Source of the DNA: Fulvia fulva
Taxonomy: Eukaryota > Ascomycota > Dothideomycetes > Mycosphaerellales > Mycosphaerellaceae
Assembly: GCF_020509005.1 (NCBI RefSeq)
Contig: NC_063021.1
Coordinates: forward strand, 1,302,001 to 1,366,000
Length of the DNA: 64,000 nucleotides
Direction: 5' to 3'
Shown: positions 18,737-28,514 of the stretch, piece after piece
Numbering within the stretch: position 1 is the first letter of the stretch
How the letters are laid out: every line of letters starts with the position of its first letter
The notes under the pieces: generated by a model
The model's database searches: none
Told to the model about the DNA's origin: nothing
Seen by the model: the letters and a program-made list of their open reading frames with translations, nothing else
Translations under genes and position numbers: made by a program

Positions 18737-20155
18737 TCAGATGACCGGCGGACGGAGACCTGCAGCTTGAAAGCTTCTCAATGCTCTCCTGCACCACTCG
18801 AGTTTTCGTACGTCGTTCTTCTTCCGGTACCACAGTGATGCCATCTGGACTGGGTGCATGGCTGAAAACATAGCAACATATCCGCTGGAGGGCTGAGTGT
18901 CGAACGCAACAGTCATGCAAAGATTGTCGGCGGTCTCTTGAGCAGTCCGTTCTAGCTCGTCACACTCATATGGGCCTTGTAGCGATGGGAAAGTCTCCAA
19001 AAGCTCGAGGCGTGCTTGAGTCAACGCTAGCAGCAGGACCCAGTATGAACGATGTTTCGGTGCTCCCAGTGAGTTTGGAAACACAAAGGCGTGTGGGAAG
19101 AGCCTATCGATGTCAGCGCCTATCATCCTTGGGTTCGACAGTTCTGAGACTGGTGCTACGCGATACGGCATCTCGTTCGTGTCGCTGTACCACACGTCCA
19201 GACATGCGCGTAAGTCATCCTTCAAAGCCGTGATCTTGCTGAGACACGTCGTGACTGTGTTGATGGAAGTGTTCTCGCCTTGAGCTCGCAGAATATCGCA
19301 CTCTTCAAGTATTGCAGGCACCCGGATTGCGACCTTGGCAAGCTCTGTCGTGGCGCCGAATTTTGTACCCATCGCCATGGCGTGTTCAAGGCTGCCTAAG
19401 CCCGTCATGGCCTTTCGTCGAAGCATACAGTCCCACACAGCCAAACCACGAAGCTGTGTCCCAAGCAGAATCCGAATCTCAGGGTGCAGCGTCTCAGGTC
19501 TACATGCAGCTAGCATCTGTGTCATTCCTCGTACATGTCGCATGACACCTTCTCCATCCGAGGCAGCAATGCGGCTGAAGAACTCACAGATTGCCAACAG
19601 ATGCATTGCACCCATAAGTTTCGAAGGGTCGCGTGACTGAGCCATCAGCTCTTTCCGCATCTTGGACAACGCCATGCCGTATGACCGTCGTGCAGCCTCT
19701 TGAAGCCTCCGATCCCTGCTCGCTGTTCCAACGTGCACCAGACATAACGCATCAAGGGCATACTGTAGAGTGGGACTCGACGGCGCCGAACGTAAGATGA
19801 AGTCGAAGCCCGGGAATCGAGCGTTATCGGTAGGGAAGAATATGCTTAGGAAGGTTGACTGGAATCGCAGCCGTTCGGTAGAAGCCGATCTCAGCCAGTC
19901 GCACCAGAGGCTTTGTCGAGGTATGGCATCCGCTACTGCCTTGAGGAATGCTTCACGATCCGCCGCTATGTTGCGATCATCTTTCTGCTTTGGGCTCTTG
20001 CTCTGAGAGGAGACCTCAAGCTGCCCCTTCGAATGGAATATGACCGTGCCTTGCGCACTGCTGTTTCCGATGCGTCGCGCTCGTGTTGAAGACCCCTCAT
20101 CCGGACTTGAGACCAGGCTGGCTGGCGTCAGTAGTCCCTCGTTCCTGCTGCACAT
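18737..20155 (-). CDS. Fungal transcription-factor-like protein lacking a visible Zn2Cys6 cluster
   Basis: A 472-residue frame with its ATG at 20155. The body resembles the C-terminal domain of fungal Zn(2)-Cys(6) regulators (Fungal_trans_2 type): LQYALDALCLVHVGTA, then RRSYGMALSKMRKEL, LMGAMHLLAICEFF, and the HVRGMTQMLAACRPE motif, which in this family precedes the regulatory helices. The N-terminal 70 residues are polar and low in complexity, with GTVIFHSKG resembling the short strand that usually follows the zinc cluster and linker. No CxxC(x6)C array is present in this frame, and I found none in the 400 bases upstream in any frame, so the DNA-binding part may be lost, encoded in an undetected upstream exon, or never present. 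It lies 425 bases from the stop of the flavin monooxygenase, same strand, and might regulate it. Confidence 0.7.
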   Translation of the reverse strand: MCSRNEGLLTPASLVSSPDEGSSTRARRIGNSSAQGTVIFHSKGQLEVSSQSKSPKQKDDRNIAADREAFLKAVADAIPRQSLWCDWLRSASTERLRFQSTFLSIFFPTDNARFPGFDFILRSAPSSPTLQYALDALCLVHVGTASRDRRLQEAARRSYGMALSKMRKELMAQSRDPSKLMGAMHLLAICEFFSRIAASDGEGVMRHVRGMTQMLAACRPETLHPEIRILLGTQLRGLAVWDCMLRRKAMTGLGSLEHAMAMGTKFGATTELAKVAIRVPAILEECDILRAQGENTSINTVTTCLSKITALKDDLRACLDVWYSDTNEMPYRVAPVSELSNPRMIGADIDRLFPHAFVFPNSLGAPKHRSYWVLLLALTQARLELLETFPSLQGPYECDELERTAQETADNLCMTVAFDTQPSSGYVAMFSAMHPVQMASLWYRKKNDVRKLEWCRRALRSFQAAGLRPPVI

Positions 20156-20580
20156 CGCGCCTTCCGGTGCTACATCGATACAATCGTGGGACTAGGTAAT
20201 GGCGCTCGCTCCGGGTATGGTAGTCGGCAACTTTGAGGTTGAATTGGATCTCATGGAGACCAGGAGAGAGTTCTCGGGCATGATTGCCCATTGATGGTGG
20301 CGCAGTGACATTCTGGACTGATACACGCCTCTTCAGCCTCCTCGGGTGTGACGAGAAGTGGGGAGGTCGAGGTACATGTATTCAGGGCCCAGCGAGTCAT
20401 CTTCAGCCATAGGAGAGGCTTAGAGAGAGCCAGGATCAGGCGGACCGTGCCGCCCGAGGCACACGAGCTTGACGCGTCGCGTAACACTCCTTCTTGTTCA
20501 TCAACCACACTACCATGATATGATATCCTGCGGGCAATGGCCTCGTCCTGAGAGACTCTCTCACACGGCATGGACCTCCA
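20156..20580. other. Intergenic region
   Basis: Between the regulator-like gene and the monooxygenase stop. A reverse open frame (20251-20571) of 106 residues has no recognisable motif; it contains a few cysteines but not in zinc-cluster spacing. Confidence 0.45.
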
Positions 20581-22679
20581 CTACGCAGCTGATTTCACCT
20601 CCAGACCTGCCAGCTTATCCTCCGCTTGCCACGCTTCTATAACATCGACGAAATCAGCAATGCCCTTCGACCAGACACTGCCTCGCGCAGCCTTCATCTG
20701 CTCTCCTATGCTCATCCCTCGGCTTTCGCCCTCATTGTTCATGTAGCTGGGAGTACATCCTGCTATACTCGCAAACGTGGCAGCACCCGCCACAATACGA
20801 CTCGACCACTCTTCTTCACCATCCAAGCTCGGCTGAATGATCGGTCGGGATCCACTTTTCTTGCTCGCGGTCGCTATGATATATGAAATGTGTTTGCTAA
20901 GTGCCTCTAGAAGAAACGTTTGATTCGGGCTCGCTGGCTGAGCGTTAGCAGAAAGTCTACCATGGGTGTTAAGTCAGACTTACCAGCAGCTTGCTGAATG
21001 CCTTGCCAGAAGAAGTTTGGGAAGGAACGACTGACAACGCCATGGAGTGTGCTGAAGCCTTGCTCTGCGAACTTCTCATCCATTGTCTGGCCACCTGATC
21101 CTGTTAGATTGACACTCGCTCTGCTGGCGACTGTGCCGATGCCTGCACCAGAGAAGCCGGTCGCCCAGATCAGAACGTCGACATCATAATCGATGCCATT
21201 GAATTGCACGCCATTAGGTGTGACACGATCCACTCCTTTGCCGTCGGTATGCACGAGCTTCACATTCGGCTGATTGAAAGCTTGCAGGTATTCGTCGTGG
21301 AACTTTGATAGACGTTAGCAATTGGGAAATCACCGAGGAGCGCAGGCACACTTACGCAAGGTCTCTTGCACCATCCAGGATACCAAGCTTGCAGGTCCTT
21401 CGCTGTCTTCTCGTCCTTCACGACTTGCATGGCTCTTCGTCGCACCTTCTCCGAGTGGGGGAAATCCAAAGCGTGCATCCGAGCAACGTGGTCACCAACG
21501 TTTTGGACACCAACGTCGTATGCAGGCGAACCTATAAGCGCCGAAAAGCTCGGCATGCCGGTCCAACCATCTGACACCATATCAACCTTGGGCTTGGGAT
21601 CAGTATTGCCAACGAACTTGAAAAAGTTCATATTCCGCTCTTTCTGCCAGCCAGGGTGACTAGCGACCTCAGTCTTCCATGTCGCCACATTGGTCTCACG
21701 ATTCCCTCTTACGTTCACCGCGCTTGCTGTCCTCTGGAATACAGTCAGATGCTTGGCCCATTTGGCCAACTGAGGGACAATCTGGACAGCGGTGGCGCCT
21801 GGACGGTCATCAGTCTTACTTCTTGCATTGCAAAACGGAGCACCCACCAGTCCCAATGATACCAACTCTCTTGTCCTTCAGCTTCGTCAATTCAGGCTTG
21901 GCTGGACTTCCTCCTGTCACTCCATAATTCCACCTTGCGGTGTGGAACATATCGCCTCGAAAGGTGTCACCACCCAGCGTATTCGGGAGTTTCGCATTGT
22001 TCAGCACACCATTGGCAAGCATCACAAAATCAGCTGTCACATTGATGTTACTCCTCTGGCCACCCTTCGGCATCTGCTCAATCTCAACCTGCCAAACCTG
22101 CTTAGCCGCATCCCAATCCATGTTCTTGGTCTCGGACTGGAACATTGCCGCATCCTGAAGGCCATACTTCTCAACGATCTTGTTGGCATAGTGTCGAAGT
22201 TCCTCTCCAGCGGCGTATTTGTGCTTCGGCATATAGTCCATCTCCTCAAGCATTGGCATATATACGTAAGCCTCGATATCACACATCAATCCTGGATATC
22301 GGTTCCAGTACCATGTGCCTCCGAAGCCTCCAGCAGGATCGACGAATACAATGTCGCTCGAGCTGAACCCGGATTTGATCAGATGCACAGCCAAGAGGAT
22401 GCCGCCATAACCAGTGCCGATGATAAGGAACTTCGTGTGACCGCCATCCGGCAAGATTTCTGGAACCGGTGTTCCTGCTTCGACCCAAGGATCTTCCAAA
22501 AGCCTGCCAAACTCCTTCGACTTCGATAGCTCAACATACTGACCTAGGCCTTTGCCAAGTCGTTTGTCCCGTTCGGCCTCATACTTGGTCGTGAAATCAA
22601 TTGAATCAGCGATTTGAGCACCGTTCAAATCTGGCGCAGGTATGTTGACGCCGTTGGTCTGGACTGCAGTGGCTGCCAT
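20581..22679 (-). CDS. Baeyer-Villiger-type flavin monooxygenase
   Basis: FAD- and NADPH-dependent enzyme that inserts oxygen next to a ketone. Four exons on the reverse strand (22679-21848, 21798-21356, 21302-20984, 20933-20581) give 648 residues; introns are 49, 53 and 50 nt with donors GTGGGT, GTAAGT and GTAAGT, and all phases agree. Motifs: first Rossmann loop LIIGTGYGGILLAVHL, FGGTWYWNRYPGLMCDIEAYVYMP (the conserved BVMO/PAMO stretch), the family fingerprint FRGDMFHTARWN (FxGxxxHxxxW followed by Asn instead of Pro or Asp), second Rossmann loop VGIIGTGATAVQ, and DVLIWATGF near the C-terminal part. The N-terminal 60-residue extension (MAATAVQTNGVNI) is typical of the longer fungal enzymes. 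The substrate cannot be predicted. The start is the ATG at 22679; an upstream frame extends but without support. Confidence 0.9.
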
Positions 22680-23985
22680 CTTGATAATTGGCGAGGGAAG
22701 GGACAGAGCATAGACGAGACTAGAATGTGTCGCCTCTAGATTGAGCCATTGCAAAGCTAATGTATATATCCTAGCGAGAGATCGGCCCACTTATTATTAG
22801 GGCGGCAATACGTTCTAGGCGAGCAGTAAGTACGGTGGGACTCCAGATGCATGTGCAGGAAGCATCGGGAAGTCCTTTACCGGCTTGTGTCAGTCGTCAG
22901 GAATACATACGAGAGATCTTTAGCAGTGCTTCCTTCCACTGGCACGTCCCTTCCAATTGTGCCCATATTGTGCTGTGCGACCGGCTAGACTTTATGCTGC
23001 ACGTGGTTTCATAAAAAGACCGGCTCCTCACAATGTCGATCGTTTCGTTTAAAATGATACCGCACGGCACCGCATTGCCAATGGGGGTGAGCGCTGTTTC
23101 AACCGGATTGTGGGAACGGATGGCAGCGGCTGCTACCGCGACAACATAATCGAGTCTATCACGTGAAAGCAAGCGCCGATCAGCGTGCTGCGCTGTTCGA
23201 GTTTTGACGAATCACAGCGCGGGCTCAATTCTGCGCCCGTTCTGAAGTTTAGCCTGGTCGGCATCATCTCATCGACCTATACTGTAACAGCTGCCCGTGC
23301 ACAATGCCAATGCGACATAACGACGGCGGCACCTACAACGCGATACTATACTACGCATGGTGCCAACGCGAGGGGCTTGCATGTCAGATCTCGAATGTAT
23401 TGTCGCTCCGGGCGCTTTCCGGACATGCTTCGTTCACTTCGGCTCGCAAGCTCGCCTCGTTCACTTTCGCATGCCCTCCAAGCACCCTTCGCTCAACAAT
23501 ACGAGCGGTGCGGGTGCAGTGGAGTACACACTACGGCACAGCGTAACTTAAACTCACCAAGCATACAGTAGCTGAGAGCAGCAAAGACATTCTCGTGTTC
23601 TACGAAGACTGCATGCTCTAGTGAGGTTCAGGCGGCCACACATCCAGTATCCCGAAACACACGCTTGAATGATGGGATGGACGATAGATCTTCCACGGTC
23701 TACCTCATTCGGGGCAAAGTGCGTCTCGCGTGCACATGAGAAGCGGAGAGCATTTTGGAAGGAAAACAGATTCTCAATGGTATCATACATCATACATGCA
23801 ATCTGAGCGAGTCGTCGTAGGTACGCCAACCTTCCAGCACGGAGCTCAAGGATGAACGCCTTCCGCTATGCTTTCCCCTCACCATGCGCCGTTCCATGCA
23901 GACCTCATGCCACTCCAACGCCTTTTAGCCTAGACGCCCTCTACAACATTTGGTGCTGTCTCCCTGCCCGGAGGGCCAATTGTCC
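22680..23985. other. Intergenic region
   Basis: About 1.3 kb between two reverse-strand genes. It holds the 3' end of the PARP-E2 gene and the monooxygenase promoter. A plus-strand frame at 23185-23571 begins without an ATG and has no protein-like features; I see no gene or RNA here. Confidence 0.5.
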
Positions 23986-26900
23986 CTAGTATTTGCCGTT
24001 ACTGCCATGGCCATAAGCCATCTCCTTGAAACCAGGTGGTACTTGCCACCCGTGAGTGTGGCAGGCACGTACGTAACCATCAGCAGCTTCACCTATGCCA
24101 TAGTCGCCCTGTCCATTAGCAGGCGAAAGTCGAGCGTACGGCTCAGATGCGATGGCCATGCGAATTTGCATCAGCACAGATTCCATGGATGAGACTGACG
24201 ACCAGCCAGTGTTGGTCAGGAGCTCCATGCACATTGCACCACCAAGCACGATGTGGCCACCACCACCTTGACCGAGCGACAGGAAGCGTGGACGGATGAC
24301 GCGGACGTATGGTGGTGTGAACGGGAAGTCCTTGTTGAAGCGAATCTCAAGGACGACACTCTTCACCCTCTGCTTCTTCATGTCATCGGCAAGTGGCAGT
24401 GGTTTGCCCTTGCCCTCGAAGGTGTGGAACGAGTGAAGTTCAACGATCCACTGATACACGTTCTCAATCTTGTCGACGTCGATATACCAACCAAGCTCAG
24501 CAAGCGGTGTCGCGTCTTGGACTTTTCGCAAGCTCTGCAGCTCTTTCATGAGACGCTTGGTAGTCGCGGTGCTGGCGTACTCTGGGAGTGGCATGAGTGG
24601 CAGCTTGCTGAAGTTCAGACTGCCGGGCACGAAGTCGGTCTTGGGTCCCTGATCTGCAATCTTTTCTGCGGCTGACTTCTGATTCTTGGAAGGTGGTGCC
24701 ACGATTGGCTCAGGTGGCTCGTCGAAGAGGATTTCCAGATCAGCGACATCTGTCGCGACGCTGACAGTGTCATCATCGTCGTCATCCAGGACGATGGGAT
24801 CGTTGGCTGCACTACCAAAGAGGAGCTTAGCCTTCTTGTTCTGTGGCTGATCCTTTGGCGAATCGCCATCGCCGGCACGCACGCCACGAGCAGTCTTTCC
24901 AGACTTGATGGCGGAAGCAGGAATGGCGATAACATCGCTAGCACCACGAATAGTGCGAAGCGGATCTTGTGGATGAGCGTTTTGCGGCTTCTTCTCGACT
25001 CCAATGGAAATATGTTCGGAAGTTGGCGCGCACTGAACGAACAAGTATCGGGTCTGGATCCACTCAAGTTGCTTCACAACGTAGAAGGGATTGTTGCTCG
25101 TGAACTCACTGGGAGCGTTGACAATCTCATTCAAGGCGATGGCACTCGAAATTCGGAGGACACTATTAGGCCAGGTGCCGTGACCGTAGCCACCTCGTGC
25201 ACCCATGCCAGAATACCCGCCCGATGTGCTTGAATCCTTTGCGTGATACACGCCGTCGCCGTATGCACGACCATGATCCACGTTCTTGTAGTGTAGACCC
25301 TCTCGGATGATCATGTGCCAGTTGTAGAGTGGTGAACCATGCCATGCAAACAGAGTTGGATACTGGAGGTTCAAACGGCTGGTAGTGTTGCGGACCTCGG
25401 TGATGAAACGCTGCTCCTTGTCTGGAGCACCCATGGCGAATCGAAACTGCATGTAGTCTTTCATGCCATAGCAACGCTCCTGCTCCTTGGTGAATACGGA
25501 CGAAGCGTGCTTGGGCAGCGGCTTGCCATCCCTGTCGAACTTGGCATCGCCATCGACCTGCAGTATGTGAGAGCGGTTGCTGGCAATGATCCAGCGCAAG
25601 ACAGTCAAAGCGGATGACGAAACGCGCTCGACCCAGTGCTTCAGCTCGGCTGGGTGTCTCTTGGACAAGTAGTCCCGCATCTCCAGTACATTTGGCAGTG
25701 TTTCGAGCAGTCTGCATATTGCCATACACTTTCCGTCCTTCTCAAGGTCGGCAAAGTCCTCTTCGTAGACTTGGAATCTTGCACTTGCCCACTGCGGCGC
25801 TGTGGTGGCTGGGCTGACAGGTCTTGTCGCAGCTGGCGTTTGTGGTGTCGTCCCACCGCCGAGCTGTTGACGTACCGACACCGGCTCGTCAATGGTGATT
25901 GTCGGCCAGAATGTTGTCTCTGCGACTCTGCAGTGTAGATCAGTGCCGTCGAGCCCATCTGAGTTCAATACGATCCAGCTGCCTCTCTTGACTGGACAAC
26001 CAATCGTCTGGTCCCAAAATATGATCTCACGCCGATTCCGGTCAAAGCCAACCTCGTATACTGCCTTGGTTGCAGCCACCGAGCTCTTCTTCTGCGGAGT
26101 TGGTGTCCCTGTGTTCCCGCGACCGCGGTAGCCATAGCTGTATTCGTCGATGACGTTATACTTCGACGAGTCCACTGGTGGTACCACGATTGATAGGCCA
26201 TCGGGAAAGTCTTTGAGCTTACGAGTTGCTGCGCTGTTGTAGCACAGAGATATCAGTAAGTCACAGACATATGGCTGTGCCAGTACCTCATGCTCAATGC
26301 TCGGTCCGAAGCCAAGAGACATGTACTGATACAAGCACAGCGGGTTCTCGCAGACATATGGCTTGATTGCTTCCACATCTGTCTGCAGCTTGCGATGGCA
26401 AACCAGACAGAACTCCGTGCACCGTACGAAGTGACGCACCAGAAACTGCATAGCGAGTAGCGGGAAGGAGTACTGGGTAGTGCCACGTGATTGGTAGTGA
26501 TCAGCTTTCACGATGTCGGGCAGAGCGGCGTAGAGCACCTCTTTCTGATATAAGCGATCTGGGATAATGTCGGCGTTGACACCACCGTTGGCAGTCGTGT
26601 TGATCTGTTCTTGGTAGAAACCTTCTGCGCCGAGCCAATCGAGTCCGGCGCTGCGGTAGCGTAGCAAAGACACGAGGCGCTCCTGCATGAGATTGACAAG
26701 AGGCTTGGAGATGAATGTGTCACGGATCGAAGACTCCTCAGCATCCACTGCATCTGGCGGCGGCAGGCTTGTGCCTCCAATGCTCATGCGTTCATCCTTG
26801 CGCACAACAGTAAAAGCTTTGATGGCTTCCTGTAAAGTCGGCTTGTAGCGTCGGCCAGCAACAACCCTCATTCCAAGGTTTGGCACGAGGCGCAACGAAT

Positions 26901-27657
26901 CGTAGCCCTGGAGTTCCTCGTTCGTCTTGTACCCGTTTGGATACTGGATGATGAGAATCAGGTAGTCCGACGGCTCGACCTGCCATGCCTGCATCGCTTC
27001 CTCCGAGACACCCAGCTTTGAGATGCGGATGGAGACGGTGACATACGAGTTCTGAGCCTCCATCAGGTGTCCAAGAACGCCAACTTTGAAGCCCGCAGCT
27101 TTCGCCGTCCTGAGATCGGAGCGGATGCGCTGCCGGAACTGTCGAGTCGAAGTGCCGGACTTGGTGGTGGCAGTGGGTGCTTGTGTGGCGTATGCTGGGT
27201 TGTGCGCGGGTATGGAGTCCTCGAAGGCTTCATGGTCCGAGTCGTAGACGTCGTCGTCGTCCTCATCTTCATACTGCTCCTCCTCGAATTGCGAGTCCGG
27301 CATCTGTGAGTCGCCATCCTTGTCAGGGGACAGTCGAGTGAGCGTGGCGGAGATGATGTCCAGTAATTCGAAGACTGTCTTCCGGTTTGTGCCACGGACG
27401 TTCTCTAGGGCATTGGAGATCTGAGGTGGTGTGTCATCGCCGGCGAAGATCATGTACTCGTGTGATTTCGGATACTCAGAGAGTTCGGGAACAAGGGCGG
27501 TGATCTTTACAGCACCAAACGGCAGTCCGTTTGGACCGCCGGTGAAGAGGAACTCGATCTGACCATCATCTTCGCCGGCCTTGACGTCGCTGATTCCGAC
27601 TGGTAGCACATCTGTCTTCGCCTTGTCAAGATCGGCCACGAACTGGCGGCGCGGCAT
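23986..27657 (-). CDS. PARP catalytic domain fused to a UBE2Q-type ubiquitin-conjugating (E2) domain
   Basis: A 1223-residue intronless gene on the reverse strand starting at the ATG at 27657 (MPRRQFVADLDKAKTDVL). Order of parts: an N-terminal region (1-110) and a highly acidic linker (EEEQYEDEDDDDVYD, about 125-140); a long middle region with a Cys-rich patch (CLVCHRKL ... YVCENPLCLYQY, about 415-440) that looks zinc-binding; the PARP domain (about 700-870), with FAWHGSPLYNWHMI (His) and YGDGVYHAK (Tyr) but the Glu position occupied by other residues (SNNPFYVV), predicting mono-ADP-ribosylation; a basic linker with a SUMO-interaction-like PIVLDDDDDD (about 953); and a C-terminal E2 fold (about 1010-1200) with FPFTPPYVRVIRPRF and the catalytic Cys in GGAMCMELLTNTGWSS, the form found in UBE2Q proteins, where the HPN motif is replaced. 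So it may couple ADP-ribosylation to ubiquitination. Confidence 0.9.
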   Translation of the reverse strand: MPRRQFVADLDKAKTDVLPVGISDVKAGEDDGQIEFLFTGGPNGLPFGAVKITALVPELSEYPKSHEYMIFAGDDTPPQISNALENVRGTNRKTVFELLDIISATLTRLSPDKDGDSQMPDSQFEEEQYEDEDDDDVYDSDHEAFEDSIPAHNPAYATQAPTATTKSGTSTRQFRQRIRSDLRTAKAAGFKVGVLGHLMEAQNSYVTVSIRISKLGVSEEAMQAWQVEPSDYLILIIQYPNGYKTNEELQGYDSLRLVPNLGMRVVAGRRYKPTLQEAIKAFTVVRKDERMSIGGTSLPPPDAVDAEESSIRDTFISKPLVNLMQERLVSLLRYRSAGLDWLGAEGFYQEQINTTANGGVNADIIPDRLYQKEVLYAALPDIVKADHYQSRGTTQYSFPLLAMQFLVRHFVRCTEFCLVCHRKLQTDVEAIKPYVCENPLCLYQYMSLGFGPSIEHEVLAQPYVCDLLISLCYNSAATRKLKDFPDGLSIVVPPVDSSKYNVIDEYSYGYRGRGNTGTPTPQKKSSVAATKAVYEVGFDRNRREIIFWDQTIGCPVKRGSWIVLNSDGLDGTDLHCRVAETTFWPTITIDEPVSVRQQLGGGTTPQTPAATRPVSPATTAPQWASARFQVYEEDFADLEKDGKCMAICRLLETLPNVLEMRDYLSKRHPAELKHWVERVSSSALTVLRWIIASNRSHILQVDGDAKFDRDGKPLPKHASSVFTKEQERCYGMKDYMQFRFAMGAPDKEQRFITEVRNTTSRLNLQYPTLFAWHGSPLYNWHMIIREGLHYKNVDHGRAYGDGVYHAKDSSTSGGYSGMGARGGYGHGTWPNSVLRISSAIALNEIVNAPSEFTSNNPFYVVKQLEWIQTRYLFVQCAPTSEHISIGVEKKPQNAHPQDPLRTIRGASDVIAIPASAIKSGKTARGVRAGDGDSPKDQPQNKKAKLLFGSAANDPIVLDDDDDDTVSVATDVADLEILFDEPPEPIVAPPSKNQKSAAEKIADQGPKTDFVPGSLNFSKLPLMPLPEYASTATTKRLMKELQSLRKVQDATPLAELGWYIDVDKIENVYQWIVELHSFHTFEGKGKPLPLADDMKKQRVKSVVLEIRFNKDFPFTPPYVRVIRPRFLSLGQGGGGHIVLGGAMCMELLTNTGWSSVSSMESVLMQIRMAIASEPYARLSPANGQGDYGIGEAADGYVRACHTHGWQVPPGFKEMAYGHGSNGKY

Positions 27658-28370
27658 GTTGAGCCGCCTTTATGTTGATGTGTCGTCCGCAAGGTGGGAA
27701 TGGATGGTGTAGCAACTGTATGCGAAGGTAAGCGAAGCACCGAACGTGCGTGGTCGAAGCCGGTATGTGTAGCAGTGTTGAGAGTAGTGGCAGCCTCTGC
27801 GGATTGGAAGAATCAAGCTTTCTGTAAGTTTTGAAAGATGTAGCGCCAATGGAGTGAGTGGAGTTGCGGAGGTGGTGATGTGGTGGGTGTTTGTGCGTCA
27901 AACGGTGGTGTCGGTCGCTGTATGTGTCATGTAGCTTGAGATGCAACCTTAATAAAGAGGACGAGCGATGGAGCCTGGAGGTGAGGACGAATTCGCGTAG
28001 CACACAAACATGTGACTGATGCTCGCATTCACCGGTGCCAGTGAAGCAATGTGTGTCGGCGAACTTACAAGCATCGACACGCTGGGGAGGAGTGTGCCAG
28101 GCAGGAGGAGACGGTATGAAGCAGTCTTCGCCACTGCCCGCATCTGCCTGATCGCTGGACGATGCCAACAGCAGCATTGAATTGCCTTGCAGCTTGTCCC
28201 TTCTCTCTCGAAGAGACAGCAGCAGCATGGTCCAGGAAGGGGCTGTGGGGCTGCAGGGATGCTGTGGCGCAGTCTGCAGGGTCTGCTGCATTGACCTAAT
28301 CTCAGCCTATCAGAGCCCCTGACGAAAGCTCTCTTCGTTGCCTAATAGGAACAAGTCTAGGCTGCTGAAG
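27658..28370. other. PARP-E2 5' flank and transition to the repeat island
   Basis: About 700 bases of normal composition upstream of the PARP-E2 start, presumably its promoter and 5' leader. The reverse frame 27626-28291 has no recognisable product. Composition changes sharply around 28,370, where CA and TG dinucleotides become rare. Confidence 0.5.
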
Positions 28371-28514
28371 CGTAGGTAGTCTAAGGGCGTAAGTCGCGAA
28401 AAGCGCTATCGCTACGTAGACGCGTACCTATTTTATACTATAATAGCTTACGATATCTAATTACTCTATACGCGACGATAGTAATATTAAGATATATTTT
28501 CTAAGTTATAAGTA
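28371..28514. other. RIP-altered DNA of unknown origin
   Basis: A short stretch of CpA-depleted sequence between the host flank and the LINE tail. Nothing recognisable remains. Confidence 0.4.

Noticed and set aside
20251..20571. Possible zinc-cluster exon of the regulator-like gene
   Set aside because: Cysteines present (CISPECHC, SC) but not in Zn2Cys6 spacing; no convincing splice joint to 20,155.
23185..23571. 128-codon plus-strand frame
   Set aside because: No ATG at the start, low-complexity composition, no splice partner found.
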